Assembly (NCBI GenBank): GCA_947445035.1
Contig: CANFCK010000033.1
Coordinates: 1-34,144 of the forward strand
DNA from: Deltaproteobacteria bacterium
GTDB taxonomy: Bacteria; Myxococcota_A; UBA796; SXON01
Reading direction: 5' to 3'
Length of the DNA stretch: 34,144 nucleotides
Under the pieces are notes generated by a model. That model made no database searches and was not told where the DNA came from. It worked only from the letters and a program-made list of their open reading frames with translations. Position numbers and translations under genes: made by a program. Shown here piece by piece: positions 16,234 through 23,467 of the stretch. How positions within the stretch are numbered: the stretch's first letter is position 1; each line of letters starts with the position of its first letter.

Positions 16234-16833
16234 TCAGAGCAAGTGCCCGCTCTTGTCGCGTTTGGTGTCCAGATACGACGCGTTGTGGGCGTTGGGTACC
16301 GAACGAAGGGGAATCTGGCCCACGACCGGCAGGCCCGCCCGCTCCAACCCCAGGCGCTTGGTCGGATTGTTGGTCAACAGCACGACCGATCGCACCCCGA
16401 GCTGCCGCAGAACCTCTGCCGCGGTGTCATACCGCCGCAGGTCGTCAGGGAAGCCGAGAGCGAGGTTCGCCTCTACAGTGTCCAGGCCTTGGTCCTGCAG
16501 CGCGTAGGCGCGGATCTTGTTCGCCAGGCCGATGCCCCGCCCCTCCTGAGGCAGGTACACCACCGCACCGCGCTCGGCGCGGCCGATGAACCGCAGCGCG
16601 ACCTCAAGTTGGTCACGGCAATCACACTTGAGGCTGCCCATCACGTCCCCGGTGAAACACTCGCTGTGCAAGCGTACCGGAACCGCCTCCGCTCCCTCGA
16701 TCTCGCCGCGAACGACCACGCCATACTCTCCCTCGGCGCACTCGAACGCCACCACCGTGAAGTCCCCGAACCGGGAGGGGAGGCGCGCGCGAGCGGCAAG
16801 GGTGACGGCCGTGGGGATGCGGGCCTGATTCAT
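16234..16833 (-). CDS. ribA: GTP cyclohydrolase II RibA
   Basis: RibA opens GTP to 2,5-diamino-6-ribosylamino-pyrimidinone phosphate, the first step of riboflavin synthesis. The 199-residue product is the stand-alone form, not fused to RibB. It carries the zinc site RLHSECFTGDVMGSLKCDC (Cys59, Cys70, Cys72), the catalytic LPQEGRGIGLANKIRAY (94-110), and LLTNNPTK. All key residues are present and the length is normal. The ATG at 16833 has only a weak Shine-Dalgarno. No FMN riboswitch-like structure was seen upstream, and no other rib genes are nearby. It is preceded by 137 nt of non-coding DNA after the HU gene. Confidence 0.96.
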   Translation of the reverse strand: MNQARIPTAVTLAARARLPSRFGDFTVVAFECAEGEYGVVVRGEIEGAEAVPVRLHSECFTGDVMGSLKCDCRDQLEVALRFIGRAERGAVVYLPQEGRGIGLANKIRAYALQDQGLDTVEANLALGFPDDLRRYDTAAEVLRQLGVRSVVLLTNNPTKRLGLERAGLPVVGQIPLRSVPNAHNASYLDTKRDKSGHLL

Positions 16834-16923
16834 GCCGCCCAGCTTTCACGCCAGACGCCAGCGGTCAACCACGAACGGCCGCGACGTACCCACCGCTACG
16901 CACCGGGACCGAAAACGACACGA

Positions 16924-16948
16924 GCGCGCCCCCATGACGGAAGCGCGC
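16924..16948 (-). terminator. Hairpin downstream of the HU gene (possible terminator)
   Basis: Self-complementary GCGCGC occurs at 16924-16929 and 16943-16948, able to form a 6-bp stem with a 13-nt loop about 22 nt beyond the HU stop. On the minus strand a short TTTT follows about 8 nt later. A second small hairpin (AAGCC/GGCTT) overlaps the stop codon. This is weak support for termination between HU and ribA. Confidence 0.35.
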
Positions 16949-16970
16949 CCGGTACGGCAAGCCCGCAGGC

Positions 16971-17246
16971 TTAGGCGTTGAGAGCTTCCTTCAGACCCTT
17001 GCCGGCCCGGAAGACCGGGATGCGGCGGGAGGGGACCTGGATCACCGCGCCGTTCTTCGGGTTGTGACCCTTGAACTGGCGACGCTGCGACACCGTGAAG
17101 GTGCCGAAGTCGGAAATGGTGACCTTCTCGCCCTTGGTGAGCGCGTCCTGGACGGTGTCCATGACGATGTTCACGTACTGCGCGGCGCGGATCTTGGGGA
17201 TCCCGGCCTTGATGGAGAGCTGCTCGGTGAGGTCGGCTTTGTTCAT
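16971..17246 (-). CDS. HU/IHF-family nucleoid DNA-binding protein
   Basis: This is a 91-residue histone-like protein that binds and bends DNA as a dimer. It has MNKADLTEQLSIKAGIPK at the start, SDFGTFTVSQRRQ in the body, and the DNA-contacting arm and C-terminus GHNPKNGAVIQVPSRRIPVF plus GKGLKEAL. The arm has the proline-bearing NPK and is closer to HU than to IHF subunits. The ATG at 17246 has GGAG with 5-nt spacing; an in-frame start 11 codons upstream lacks similarity. It is transcribed alone, with 230 nt of AT-rich upstream DNA. Confidence 0.95.
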   Translation of the reverse strand: MNKADLTEQLSIKAGIPKIRAAQYVNIVMDTVQDALTKGEKVTISDFGTFTVSQRRQFKGHNPKNGAVIQVPSRRIPVFRAGKGLKEALNA

Positions 17247-17297
17247 GGTGACTCCGTAGGGGTGGGCGGTGCGCTGCAATCCAAAAGACTAAAATTC

Positions 17298-17327
17298 TTA
17301 CAAGCCACCGAACTTTGACAGGGTCAA
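17298..17327 (-). promoter_or_regulatory. Candidate HU promoter with palindromic -35 region
   Basis: On the minus strand TTGACC (17327-17322) is followed after 18 nt by TTGTAA (17303-17298), a weak -10. The -35 lies in a perfect 5-bp inverted repeat TTGAC-AGG-GTCAA (17315-17327), which also gives a TTGACA on the plus strand. The palindrome could be an operator. A separate AT-rich stretch with a CGATTT/AAATCG hairpin (17447-17463) lies further upstream. Confidence 0.4.
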
Positions 17328-17476
17328 GTGCGGCTGCCCGTGTTTCTCGAATCGAGGAAACGAGAAAGCGTGGTGTCCTGTGGTTTCAGCGCAACCGTCT
17401 TAGCCGGATGTGCTAGAAACGCGCAACGCATGATCGCCACTTTTTCCGATTTTTCATAAATCGAAAATCTCTAAAA

Positions 17477-18490
17477 TTATCCAAGTGAGATGGGCGGCCG
17501 ACGCCAAGCCCCGCGGACTTGGAGTGCGCGGGGTCGCACGGAAAACTGCGCGGCGCCTGCATCGTGGGGCTCACCATCGGTTTCGACGGCGAGAGTGCCT
17601 CGCATCTGCACCGAATTCGCGCGAAAGCAGCGCGCACCCGGAATCCGGTCCAGCGCCCCGGTTCGCGACCGCACAACGGCGACCGCCGCATCCGCAATAC
17701 TCAAGCGCGGGAGCAGCGTCACGTCGAACGCACCATCGGCCATCGAACCCCCGCGGCCCACCCACAAGCCGGCCCCGCAGTAGTGGGCGTTGGCGACGAA
17801 CGCAGCAAGGGTCTCCATTTCGCACTCGCCGTCCCCGTCCGGACCCGACCAACTCCAGCTAGCCGGCTGCGGCTGAAACGACGCGACCGTGGCAAGCGTA
17901 GCCCCCAGAAACGTCAACGTGCCGCCGAACCGTTTGTCCGAGCGATTCACGCGCTGGCAGACCTCGGCATTGGCACCCACGCCGGCGACGTTGATGAACC
18001 ACCGCCCGCCTCCTCGCTCGAAGTCCACCCGGCCCACGTCGACGTGCACGGTCGTCCCAGTGCTGGCCACCCATAGGGCGTCCGCGAGCGGGCGCGGAAC
18101 CTCGAGGCTGCGCACCAGATCGCCGCCGGTCCCGAACGGGAGCGTCGCGAAGATCACCCTCGGCGCCACAGGGCCAGCCTCCCCCATCAGCCCGTTGACG
18201 ACCTCATTGCAGGTGCCGTCCCCTCCCAACGCGGCGACGATGTTCGCGCCCCCCAGGGCCGCCTCGCGCGCCAGCGCCGTCGCGTCACCCCGTCCCCGCG
18301 TCCACACCACCTCGGCGTTCTCGAAGGCGCGCGACACGGCAGCCTCGATCTCGATCCGTGCCCGACCGGCACGACCGCCGCCCGCGTTGGGGTTGGCCAC
18401 GACCACCAGCCGCTCGCCGCGGTTGCGGGCACCGGCGCCCTCTTGGGCGCGGAAATCACCCGGGCTGGTCGGCACGAGGACCCTCAACAT
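17477..18490 (-). CDS. Diacylglycerol-kinase-family lipid kinase
   Basis: The product is 337 residues with a DAGK catalytic domain: VVVANPNAGGGRAG (~29-42, nucleotide-binding start), the GGDGT motif (89-93, in AALGGDGTCNEVVNGL), PFGTGGDLVRSL, and the C-terminal ETDGEPHD that caps the active site. Members phosphorylate diacylglycerol or related lipids, or sphingoid bases, at the inner membrane; the substrate cannot be told from sequence. The ATG at 18490 overlaps the upstream Fe-S protein gene by 35 nt. The frame is open further upstream, but in DNA that clearly codes for the Fe-S protein. It sits third behind the FAD oxidase and Fe-S genes, suggesting a shared lipid-related role. Confidence 0.88.
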   Translation of the reverse strand: MLRVLVPTSPGDFRAQEGAGARNRGERLVVVANPNAGGGRAGRARIEIEAAVSRAFENAEVVWTRGRGDATALAREAALGGANIVAALGGDGTCNEVVNGLMGEAGPVAPRVIFATLPFGTGGDLVRSLEVPRPLADALWVASTGTTVHVDVGRVDFERGGGRWFINVAGVGANAEVCQRVNRSDKRFGGTLTFLGATLATVASFQPQPASWSWSGPDGDGECEMETLAAFVANAHYCGAGLWVGRGGSMADGAFDVTLLPRLSIADAAVAVVRSRTGALDRIPGARCFRANSVQMRGTLAVETDGEPHDAGAAQFSVRPRALQVRGAWRRPPISLG

Positions 18491-19226
18491 CGCCGGCGTG
18501 GGCGCGCAACCAGGCCGCACAGTGGGAATCGGCGCACCCGTGCTTCCGCGCGCCCATGCGTCGGACCCCTTCCGCCGCCATGGCCCCGGCGATCCCGGGC
18601 TGCCGCAGCTCGTAGCCCTCGCGCGCTCCACAGCATGCGATCTGCCCGTCGTCGCCGCGCGCGCCCTCCCAACAGGTGACGAAACGAGGCCCACCGTCAG
18701 GCGGCGCGTCCATCAGCACGTGGAGTCCCCGTCCTGCGGAGGCCGCGGCCGCAGCGAGCACCTCAGCGATAGCGTGCGAGCCCGTCAGGACCGTCCAGCC
18801 GGCGAAGTGCGCCGCGACCCGGTCAACATGGGCCTGGTCGCCCGCCATGACCGCGGCGTGGCCGAGCGCGTCAGGGGTGTTCGCGGCACCCAGCGCCCCC
18901 TCCGTGCCGACCTCGACGCGGATCGTACGCTCATCACCGGCAACCGACAACGCTGGGAGCGCGGCGGGAACGGGCCGATCGCGGCGGCCGCGGACCAGGG
19001 CGGGCACGTCCTGCTGGACGCCGCAGTGCCGGGCGCACGCGCCGCACCCGTTGCAGAACTCGAGCGCTGCGGTCGCCAGTTCGCCGGGCAGCTTGCCCTC
19101 GCCGACGAGGCGGAGGACCGTCGCGATGGCCGTGGGCGTCGCCGCTTCTCGCGCGGTCGCGGCGGTCACCGGGCAGACGTGGCGACAGAGGCGCGGGCAG
19201 AACGGGCAGGTGTCGAGGACGGTCAT
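18456..19226 (-). CDS. Two-[4Fe-4S] oxidoreductase subunit (GlcF/GlpC-like)
   Basis: The product is 256 residues. The N-terminal third carries two cysteine sets: Cys7/10/14/18 (CPFCPRLCRHVCP) and Cys58/61/64/68 (CNGCGACARHC), fitting two [4Fe-4S] clusters. The C-terminal part has ACCGAREGYELRQPG and CADSHCAAW, resembling one copy of the CCG cysteine-rich domain of glycolate oxidase GlcF, GlpC and heterodisulfide-reductase-type subunits. It probably passes electrons from the adjacent FAD subunit towards the quinone pool. The ATG at 19226 overlaps the oxidase stop by 4 nt (ATGA), which supports a stoichiometric partnership. It is shorter than GlcF (~400 residues) and seems to have only one CCG half. 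Confidence 0.87.
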   Translation of the reverse strand: MTVLDTCPFCPRLCRHVCPVTAATAREAATPTAIATVLRLVGEGKLPGELATAALEFCNGCGACARHCGVQQDVPALVRGRRDRPVPAALPALSVAGDERTIRVEVGTEGALGAANTPDALGHAAVMAGDQAHVDRVAAHFAGWTVLTGSHAIAEVLAAAAASAGRGLHVLMDAPPDGGPRFVTCWEGARGDDGQIACCGAREGYELRQPGIAGAMAAEGVRRMGARKHGCADSHCAAWLRAHAGDVEGPRADQPG

Positions 19227-21160
19227 CCCGCGTCCTCGGTTCGCGCGCAGAGCGCTGCGAGCTCCGTCGCCGCGGGGCCGCGGAGCTCCCACCCCTCCCG
19301 CGTGCTTCGCGCCGGACGGACGTCAGGCGCCAGGCGGCTGACCAGCACGGCGTGTTGGGCGAGGGGTAGGACGGGCACCGTAAGCGTCTCGTAGCAGTCC
19401 GCCGGGAACGCCGCCCGGGGATCGGGGCCCGCCGACGAGCGCGGCACAGCGACGAGGACCACCCGTTTGCCGTCGAGGTGCAGCGAGGCGCCGAGGACCG
19501 CCGATTCCCAGGGCGCCCGCGGCTGTCCCGCGGAGGCCGCCAGGGCGCCGTCGGTCGAAAAGCGCAACATGTACCCGCGCTGGGCCAGCCAGGCGTCTCG
19601 CTCACCTGCCGGTTGTTGCGCCGGGAGTGTCGCGATGAGCGAACGCGGGTCGACCCCGACGACGGGGGCCTCCGGTTCAGGGGTTTCCACCGGGGGAAAC
19701 AGCCTCCCCGGGTTGAGGATGCCGGTCGGGTCCAGCTCGTCCCGGAGCTCGGCGAAGCGCGGCGCGAGCCCGGCCAGCTCCCGCGCGGCGGCCAGCATCT
19801 TGTGCGGGCCCACGCCGTGGTGGTGGCAAACGGTTCCGCCGGCGCCAGCAGCAGCAGCCAACGCGCGTGACCACACGCGGTCGTAACGGTCCTCTTCACC
19901 CCGCCCTACGAAGGTGAAGTAGATCGCGCACCCCTCCCGATACACGTGGGAGTAGTGCGCCATCACAAAGCAGTCCTCCCCAAGGGCGGCGCGCACCGCC
20001 GCGTCCAGGGCCGGCAGACGCGACCATGTACAGGCAACCTCCATGGTATCGGCGAACGCGCCCCGCATGAAGATCGGCGCCAGCTTGTAGCTGACGTCGT
20101 GGCGGTGGGCGTACCAGTGGTCGCCCGGTTCGGCGCCGAGGTCGAACCCGCCGGCCTCCAAAAGGAGCCCGTGACCGTGCCGGGCCAGCACCTCCGCGAC
20201 GTCCGTCTGCCCTTCCCATCCGACGATCAAGACACACTCATCCCCGCCCCAGCCCGCCAACCGGTTGAGCAGCCGGGGCAGCGAAAGCGGCAGCGCCAGG
20301 TTGGCTCGCGAATCGAGTGTGCCCACCAGGTTCTTCAGCAGCCCGGATCCCCCGCTCTTGACCCCTTTCCCGCGCCCGCCGATGCGGGTATCGACCGGGT
20401 CGTAGAGCCGCACCGCACAGGGATGAAGCTCGGCCTGCATCAGGCGGCGCATCGCCTCCCAAGCGGCAGGCACCGAGGCAAACCGGTACCCCCGCATCCA
20501 TCGGGATTCCGGAAGCGGCACCACACGGACGAGGAGCTCCGAGATCACCCCGAGCGCCCCCTCGCTGCCGAGCACCCATGGTCCGAGGTCACGACCCTGC
20601 GCCCACCGCCCTGTGCGATAGGCTCGCGCCGGGGCGACCACCCGCATGGCCGCCACCATGTCCTCGAACTTCCCGTAGCGACTCGAGAACTGCCCGGCCG
20701 ACCGCGATGCGGCCCACCCGCCGACCGTGCTGCACCAGATCGACGACGGGCTGTGGCGCGAGGCCCAACCCTGGCGGGCAAGGTTGTCCTCGAGGTGCTG
20801 TCCGATCACGCCCGGTCCGACGCGCACCGTGTGGGTCGCCGCATCCACCTGCCCGATCCGGTTCATCCGCTTCAAGTCGAGCGTCAGCGCGCCCTCGACG
20901 CCGGCTGCAGCCCCGCAGACCCCGCTCCCCGCACCCCAGGGAACGACTGGCACGCGGTGCGCCACCGCCCAATCAAGGGCGGCGCGAAGGCCGCCCTCAT
21001 GCTGGGGAAAGCTCACCGCCGCAGGCGAAGGAGGCAGCCTCCCGTCAACCATCGCGAGCGTGCTGCGCGGCCAGAGATCACGCGCGTGGGCGAGGCGCTC
21101 AAGCGGCGTCACATCTGTGTCCACGAAGGACGACAACCGAGCCAGCGCCTCGACGTTCAT
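19223..21160 (-). CDS. FAD-linked oxidase resembling alkyl-dihydroxyacetonephosphate synthase, with a C-terminal extension
   Basis: The product is 645 residues. A PCMH-type FAD-binding domain (~15-230) shows VPVVPWGAGSGVCGAAAG, SIWCSTVGGWAASRSAG and GSEGALGVISEL. The cap/C-terminal catalytic region has FADTMEVACTWSRLPALD, AHYSHVYREGCAIYFTF, the histidine run HHHGVG (near 443-448) and LDPTGILNPGRLF. The STxGGW, SHxYxxGC and HHHGVG patterns match alkylglycerone-phosphate synthase, the ether-lipid-forming enzyme, more than glycolate oxidase GlcD. About 130 residues after the LNPGRLF end are extra and unrecognised. The next gene encodes an Fe-S subunit, which true alkylglycerone-phosphate synthase does not need, so it may instead be a dehydrogenase. 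The start chosen is the ATG at 21160; a TTG at 21190 is open. A sigma-54 promoter lies at 21266-21281. Confidence 0.82.
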   Translation of the reverse strand: MNVEALARLSSFVDTDVTPLERLAHARDLWPRSTLAMVDGRLPPSPAAVSFPQHEGGLRAALDWAVAHRVPVVPWGAGSGVCGAAAGVEGALTLDLKRMNRIGQVDAATHTVRVGPGVIGQHLEDNLARQGWASRHSPSSIWCSTVGGWAASRSAGQFSSRYGKFEDMVAAMRVVAPARAYRTGRWAQGRDLGPWVLGSEGALGVISELLVRVVPLPESRWMRGYRFASVPAAWEAMRRLMQAELHPCAVRLYDPVDTRIGGRGKGVKSGGSGLLKNLVGTLDSRANLALPLSLPRLLNRLAGWGGDECVLIVGWEGQTDVAEVLARHGHGLLLEAGGFDLGAEPGDHWYAHRHDVSYKLAPIFMRGAFADTMEVACTWSRLPALDAAVRAALGEDCFVMAHYSHVYREGCAIYFTFVGRGEEDRYDRVWSRALAAAAGAGGTVCHHHGVGPHKMLAAARELAGLAPRFAELRDELDPTGILNPGRLFPPVETPEPEAPVVGVDPRSLIATLPAQQPAGERDAWLAQRGYMLRFSTDGALAASAGQPRAPWESAVLGASLHLDGKRVVLVAVPRSSAGPDPRAAFPADCYETLTVPVLPLAQHAVLVSRLAPDVRPARSTREGWELRGPAATELAALCARTEDAG

Positions 21161-21265
21161 CCGGGGGTCCCGGGGGCGCCCGGCCTCCAAGCCAAGCGCC
21201 CCCAGTTGGGCAGGCGGGGGGTACCCGCTTCTGCACCGGCCGTCGCGTCTCTGCTTGGGAAGCTA

Positions 21266-21281
21266 TGCAAGTGGCGTGCCA
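21266..21281 (-). promoter_or_regulatory. Consensus-matching sigma-54 (RpoN) promoter
   Basis: The minus strand reads TGGCACGCCACTTGCA, a full match to the -24/-12 consensus TGGCACG-N4-TTGCW with the exact GG-to-GC spacing. It points at the FAD oxidase gene, with a predicted start near 21255 and a leader of about 95 nt. It lies in a 156-nt intergenic gap, where such a site is expected. The central GTGGC/GCCAC is itself palindromic. The enhancer-binding activator is not encoded in the window. Confidence 0.8.
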
Positions 21282-21316
21282 CGTCAAGGGGAGTGGTGCG
21301 ATACGCCTTCTTCACC

Positions 21317-22123
21317 CTACGCTTCCTTCCGCTTCGTGCGAACGGCTCGACGCGCCGGAGGCGGCAACCGCGACTTGCCTGTCACGGTCGGCACCGTCCG
21401 GCCGTCCCCGTCCACAATAGCGCAAAGTGTGTCCGCCAACGTCCAGGGCATCTCCAGGGGCCAGGCATACCGGCCACCCGACGCGACGCGAATGGCAACG
21501 TTCCCCCCGGAAACGGCGGCTGCATCGGCCTCAGAGAGGGGGTGGAGGCGGTCGTTGTCACCCCAAAACAGTGTGACTGGAACTGGCGACGAGTGAGGGG
21601 CGGGCCAGGGCGTCCGCGTGCTCTGCAACCATGCGCAGAGGGCTTTGCGAGCCGCTCCGTCGACCACGAGCCCGCCACAGATCGCGGCAACCGTGTCGTG
21701 GTCCATTGCGTAGGGGTTGTTCACCGCCCGACGCAATCCAAGCGAGGAGCGCAGCCACATCAGCCAAGCACCGGGTCGAAACATGCTTTCAGCAGCACCC
21801 GGCAGGGCCGCCATCCGGACGACCGCTTCGGAAAGAGGGTCGAGGGCCAAGAGCGGGCCGTTGATCAGGACGACATGGCCGAGCGGCCGACGCGCCGCCA
21901 CGCCCAGCGCGACCGGGATCGCCAGACCGTGCGCGACCAGCACATCGTCAGGACCCACGCGCTCCGCCAGCGCGGCCGCCGACGCATCCCAGCCGGCACC
22001 AAGCGAGACCACCGAGAGCGAGTGGACGTCTGGACGCCCGGTCGCCACCAGGCGCGCCACCGTGTCACCAAAAAGGGGCGCGTCGAAGGGAGGACCCGCG
22101 AGGAGCCAGATGGCCGCGCCCAT
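21317..22123 (-). CDS. Alpha/beta-hydrolase-fold protein lacking the catalytic serine
   Basis: The 268-residue product has the layout of an alpha/beta hydrolase. There is an early strand with AGPPFD, the nucleophile-elbow position in VLVAHGLAIPVALGVA (61-76), a helical cap (~85-190), VTLFWGDNDRLHPL with the acid Asp, and a final block GGRYAWPLEMP. At the elbow the usual GxSxG serine is Gly66, and in the last block the usual catalytic His position (GH.P.LE.P) is Arg/Tyr. Two of three triad residues are therefore missing and ordinary esterase activity is unlikely. It follows the dihydroorotase-like gene with a TGATG overlap. It may be a binding or accessory protein; a highly divergent enzyme is also possible. 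Confidence 0.65.
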   Translation of the reverse strand: MGAAIWLLAGPPFDAPLFGDTVARLVATGRPDVHSLSVVSLGAGWDASAAALAERVGPDDVLVAHGLAIPVALGVAARRPLGHVVLINGPLLALDPLSEAVVRMAALPGAAESMFRPGAWLMWLRSSLGLRRAVNNPYAMDHDTVAAICGGLVVDGAARKALCAWLQSTRTPWPAPHSSPVPVTLFWGDNDRLHPLSEADAAAVSGGNVAIRVASGGRYAWPLEMPWTLADTLCAIVDGDGRTVPTVTGKSRLPPPARRAVRTKRKEA

Positions 22124-23439
22124 CAGGCCCCCCTCGCCGGACGCACCAAGGTGCCTCGCACGTCGTCGTCGATCATCCGCCCGGCCGCTGCAACCAATCG
22201 CCCTCCAACCAACACTTCGTCAGGATGCGGATGGGCCAGAACGCCGAGAAACGGCGTCCACCCCACCCGAGTCAACGCGTGCGCTGCCGTGACCGACACG
22301 AGGTCAGCGGGCGCGTAGATGAGCAGGTCGGCATCGGCACCTTCGGCGACCCGCCCCTTGGACACGAAACCGAAAAGCCGAGCCGGAACCTCGGCGCACA
22401 TCGACACCATGCGCTCCACCGACAGCCGACCCTCGCGGACCGCGCCGGCGAGAAGCGGGAAAACCATTTCGACCCCCGGCAACCCGGCGGGAGCTTGATC
22501 GTAGGGCAGCCCCTTCTCTGCCAGCGTGTGCGGGGCGTGATCGCTGCCCACGGTGTCGACCACCCCGCGGACAAGCGCGTCCCAGATCGCGGCGCGATCC
22601 GCCGGCGGACGCAGCGGCGGATTGACTTTGCCAAGGTTGGCGAGCGGCATGGTGTTGTCCAGCCAAAGGTGGTGCGGGCACACCTCGAGGGTGAACGGCA
22701 GCTGACCCCGCACCGCTTCCAGCTCGACCAGCTCCGCCGCCGTTGAAACGTGGCACACGTGTACCGGACGGGGACGGGCGCGGCAGAGCTCGATGAGCCT
22801 GCGGACGGCTTCGACCGCGACGGCAGCCGGTCGCGCGTCGTGGTGCGTGGGCGGGGTTCGACCGGACCACACCGCCCGCTGCTGAACGAGCAACGCCTCA
22901 GACTCGGCATGCACACCGATGAGCGCGTCGGTGCGCATGAACAGCTCCGCGAGCGTGGCGTCATCGACCAGAAGCGGCCCGGTGCTGGCGCCCATGAACA
23001 CCTTGATTCCGCACGCCGGGCCCTCGTCGGCCATTCGCCGGGCCTCATCCACCTGGCCGGCGGCACCCCCGAACCAGATGCCGTAGTTCGCGCGGGAGCG
23101 GGCGGCAGCGCGGGCTGCCTTGTCCTCCCAGGCTGCGACCGTGATCGTGGGGGGGGTGGTGTTGGGCATGTCGCAGACGGTGGTCACGCCGCCGATGACC
23201 GCCGCCCGCGACCCGCTTTCCCAGTCTTCTTTGTGGGGATGACCGGGATCGCGGAAGTGCACATGGGTGTCGATGAAGCCGGGGAGCACGTACCGGCCGG
23301 CCGCAGAGATGCGACGACGCGCCCCTCCCGCCGGACGGGGCCCAACGTAGGTGATGGTGCCATTCTCGATGGCGACGTCCGCCACCCGACGCCCCGCGCC
23401 GGAGACAATGGTGCCGTCTTCGATGATCAGGTCGTACAC
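22123..23439 (-). CDS. pyrC: Dihydroorotase-like amidohydrolase
   Basis: The product is 438 residues and belongs to the metal-dependent amidohydrolase superfamily. Metal ligands visible are His59/His61 (DTHVHFRDPG), Lys146 in CGIKVFMGAS (candidate carbamylated lysine), His177 (GVHAES), His230 (HVCHVS) and Asp300 (GSDHAPHT). GGVTTVCDMPNTTPP, EVCPHHLWL, NPPLR and EKGLPYDQAPAGLPGVE are typical of class I dihydroorotases, which close N-carbamoyl-aspartate to dihydroorotate in pyrimidine synthesis. Allantoinase or hydantoinase are close alternatives, but FRDPG and the APAGLPGVE segment favour dihydroorotase. The GTG at 23439 (VYDLIIEDGTIV) was chosen because upstream codons lie in recA. It follows recA by 28 nt. 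Confidence 0.85.
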   Translation of the reverse strand: MYDLIIEDGTIVSGAGRRVADVAIENGTITYVGPRPAGGARRRISAAGRYVLPGFIDTHVHFRDPGHPHKEDWESGSRAAVIGGVTTVCDMPNTTPPTITVAAWEDKAARAAARSRANYGIWFGGAAGQVDEARRMADEGPACGIKVFMGASTGPLLVDDATLAELFMRTDALIGVHAESEALLVQQRAVWSGRTPPTHHDARPAAVAVEAVRRLIELCRARPRPVHVCHVSTAAELVELEAVRGQLPFTLEVCPHHLWLDNTMPLANLGKVNPPLRPPADRAAIWDALVRGVVDTVGSDHAPHTLAEKGLPYDQAPAGLPGVEMVFPLLAGAVREGRLSVERMVSMCAEVPARLFGFVSKGRVAEGADADLLIYAPADLVSVTAAHALTRVGWTPFLGVLAHPHPDEVLVGGRLVAAAGRMIDDDVRGTLVRPARGA

Positions 23440-23467
23440 GGGGCGCGGGCTAACCGCCGCGAGAGCC

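Noticed and set aside
17447..17463. CGATTT/AAATCG hairpin in AT-rich DNA as a terminator for the lipid kinase
   Set aside because: The stem is short and AT-rich and no T-run follows on either strand, so it is only noted as part of the HU upstream region.
19946..22318. A 790-codon plus-strand frame across the FAD oxidase and hydrolase genes
   Set aside because: It is Arg/His/Pro-rich without domains and antisense to well-supported genes and the sigma-54 promoter.
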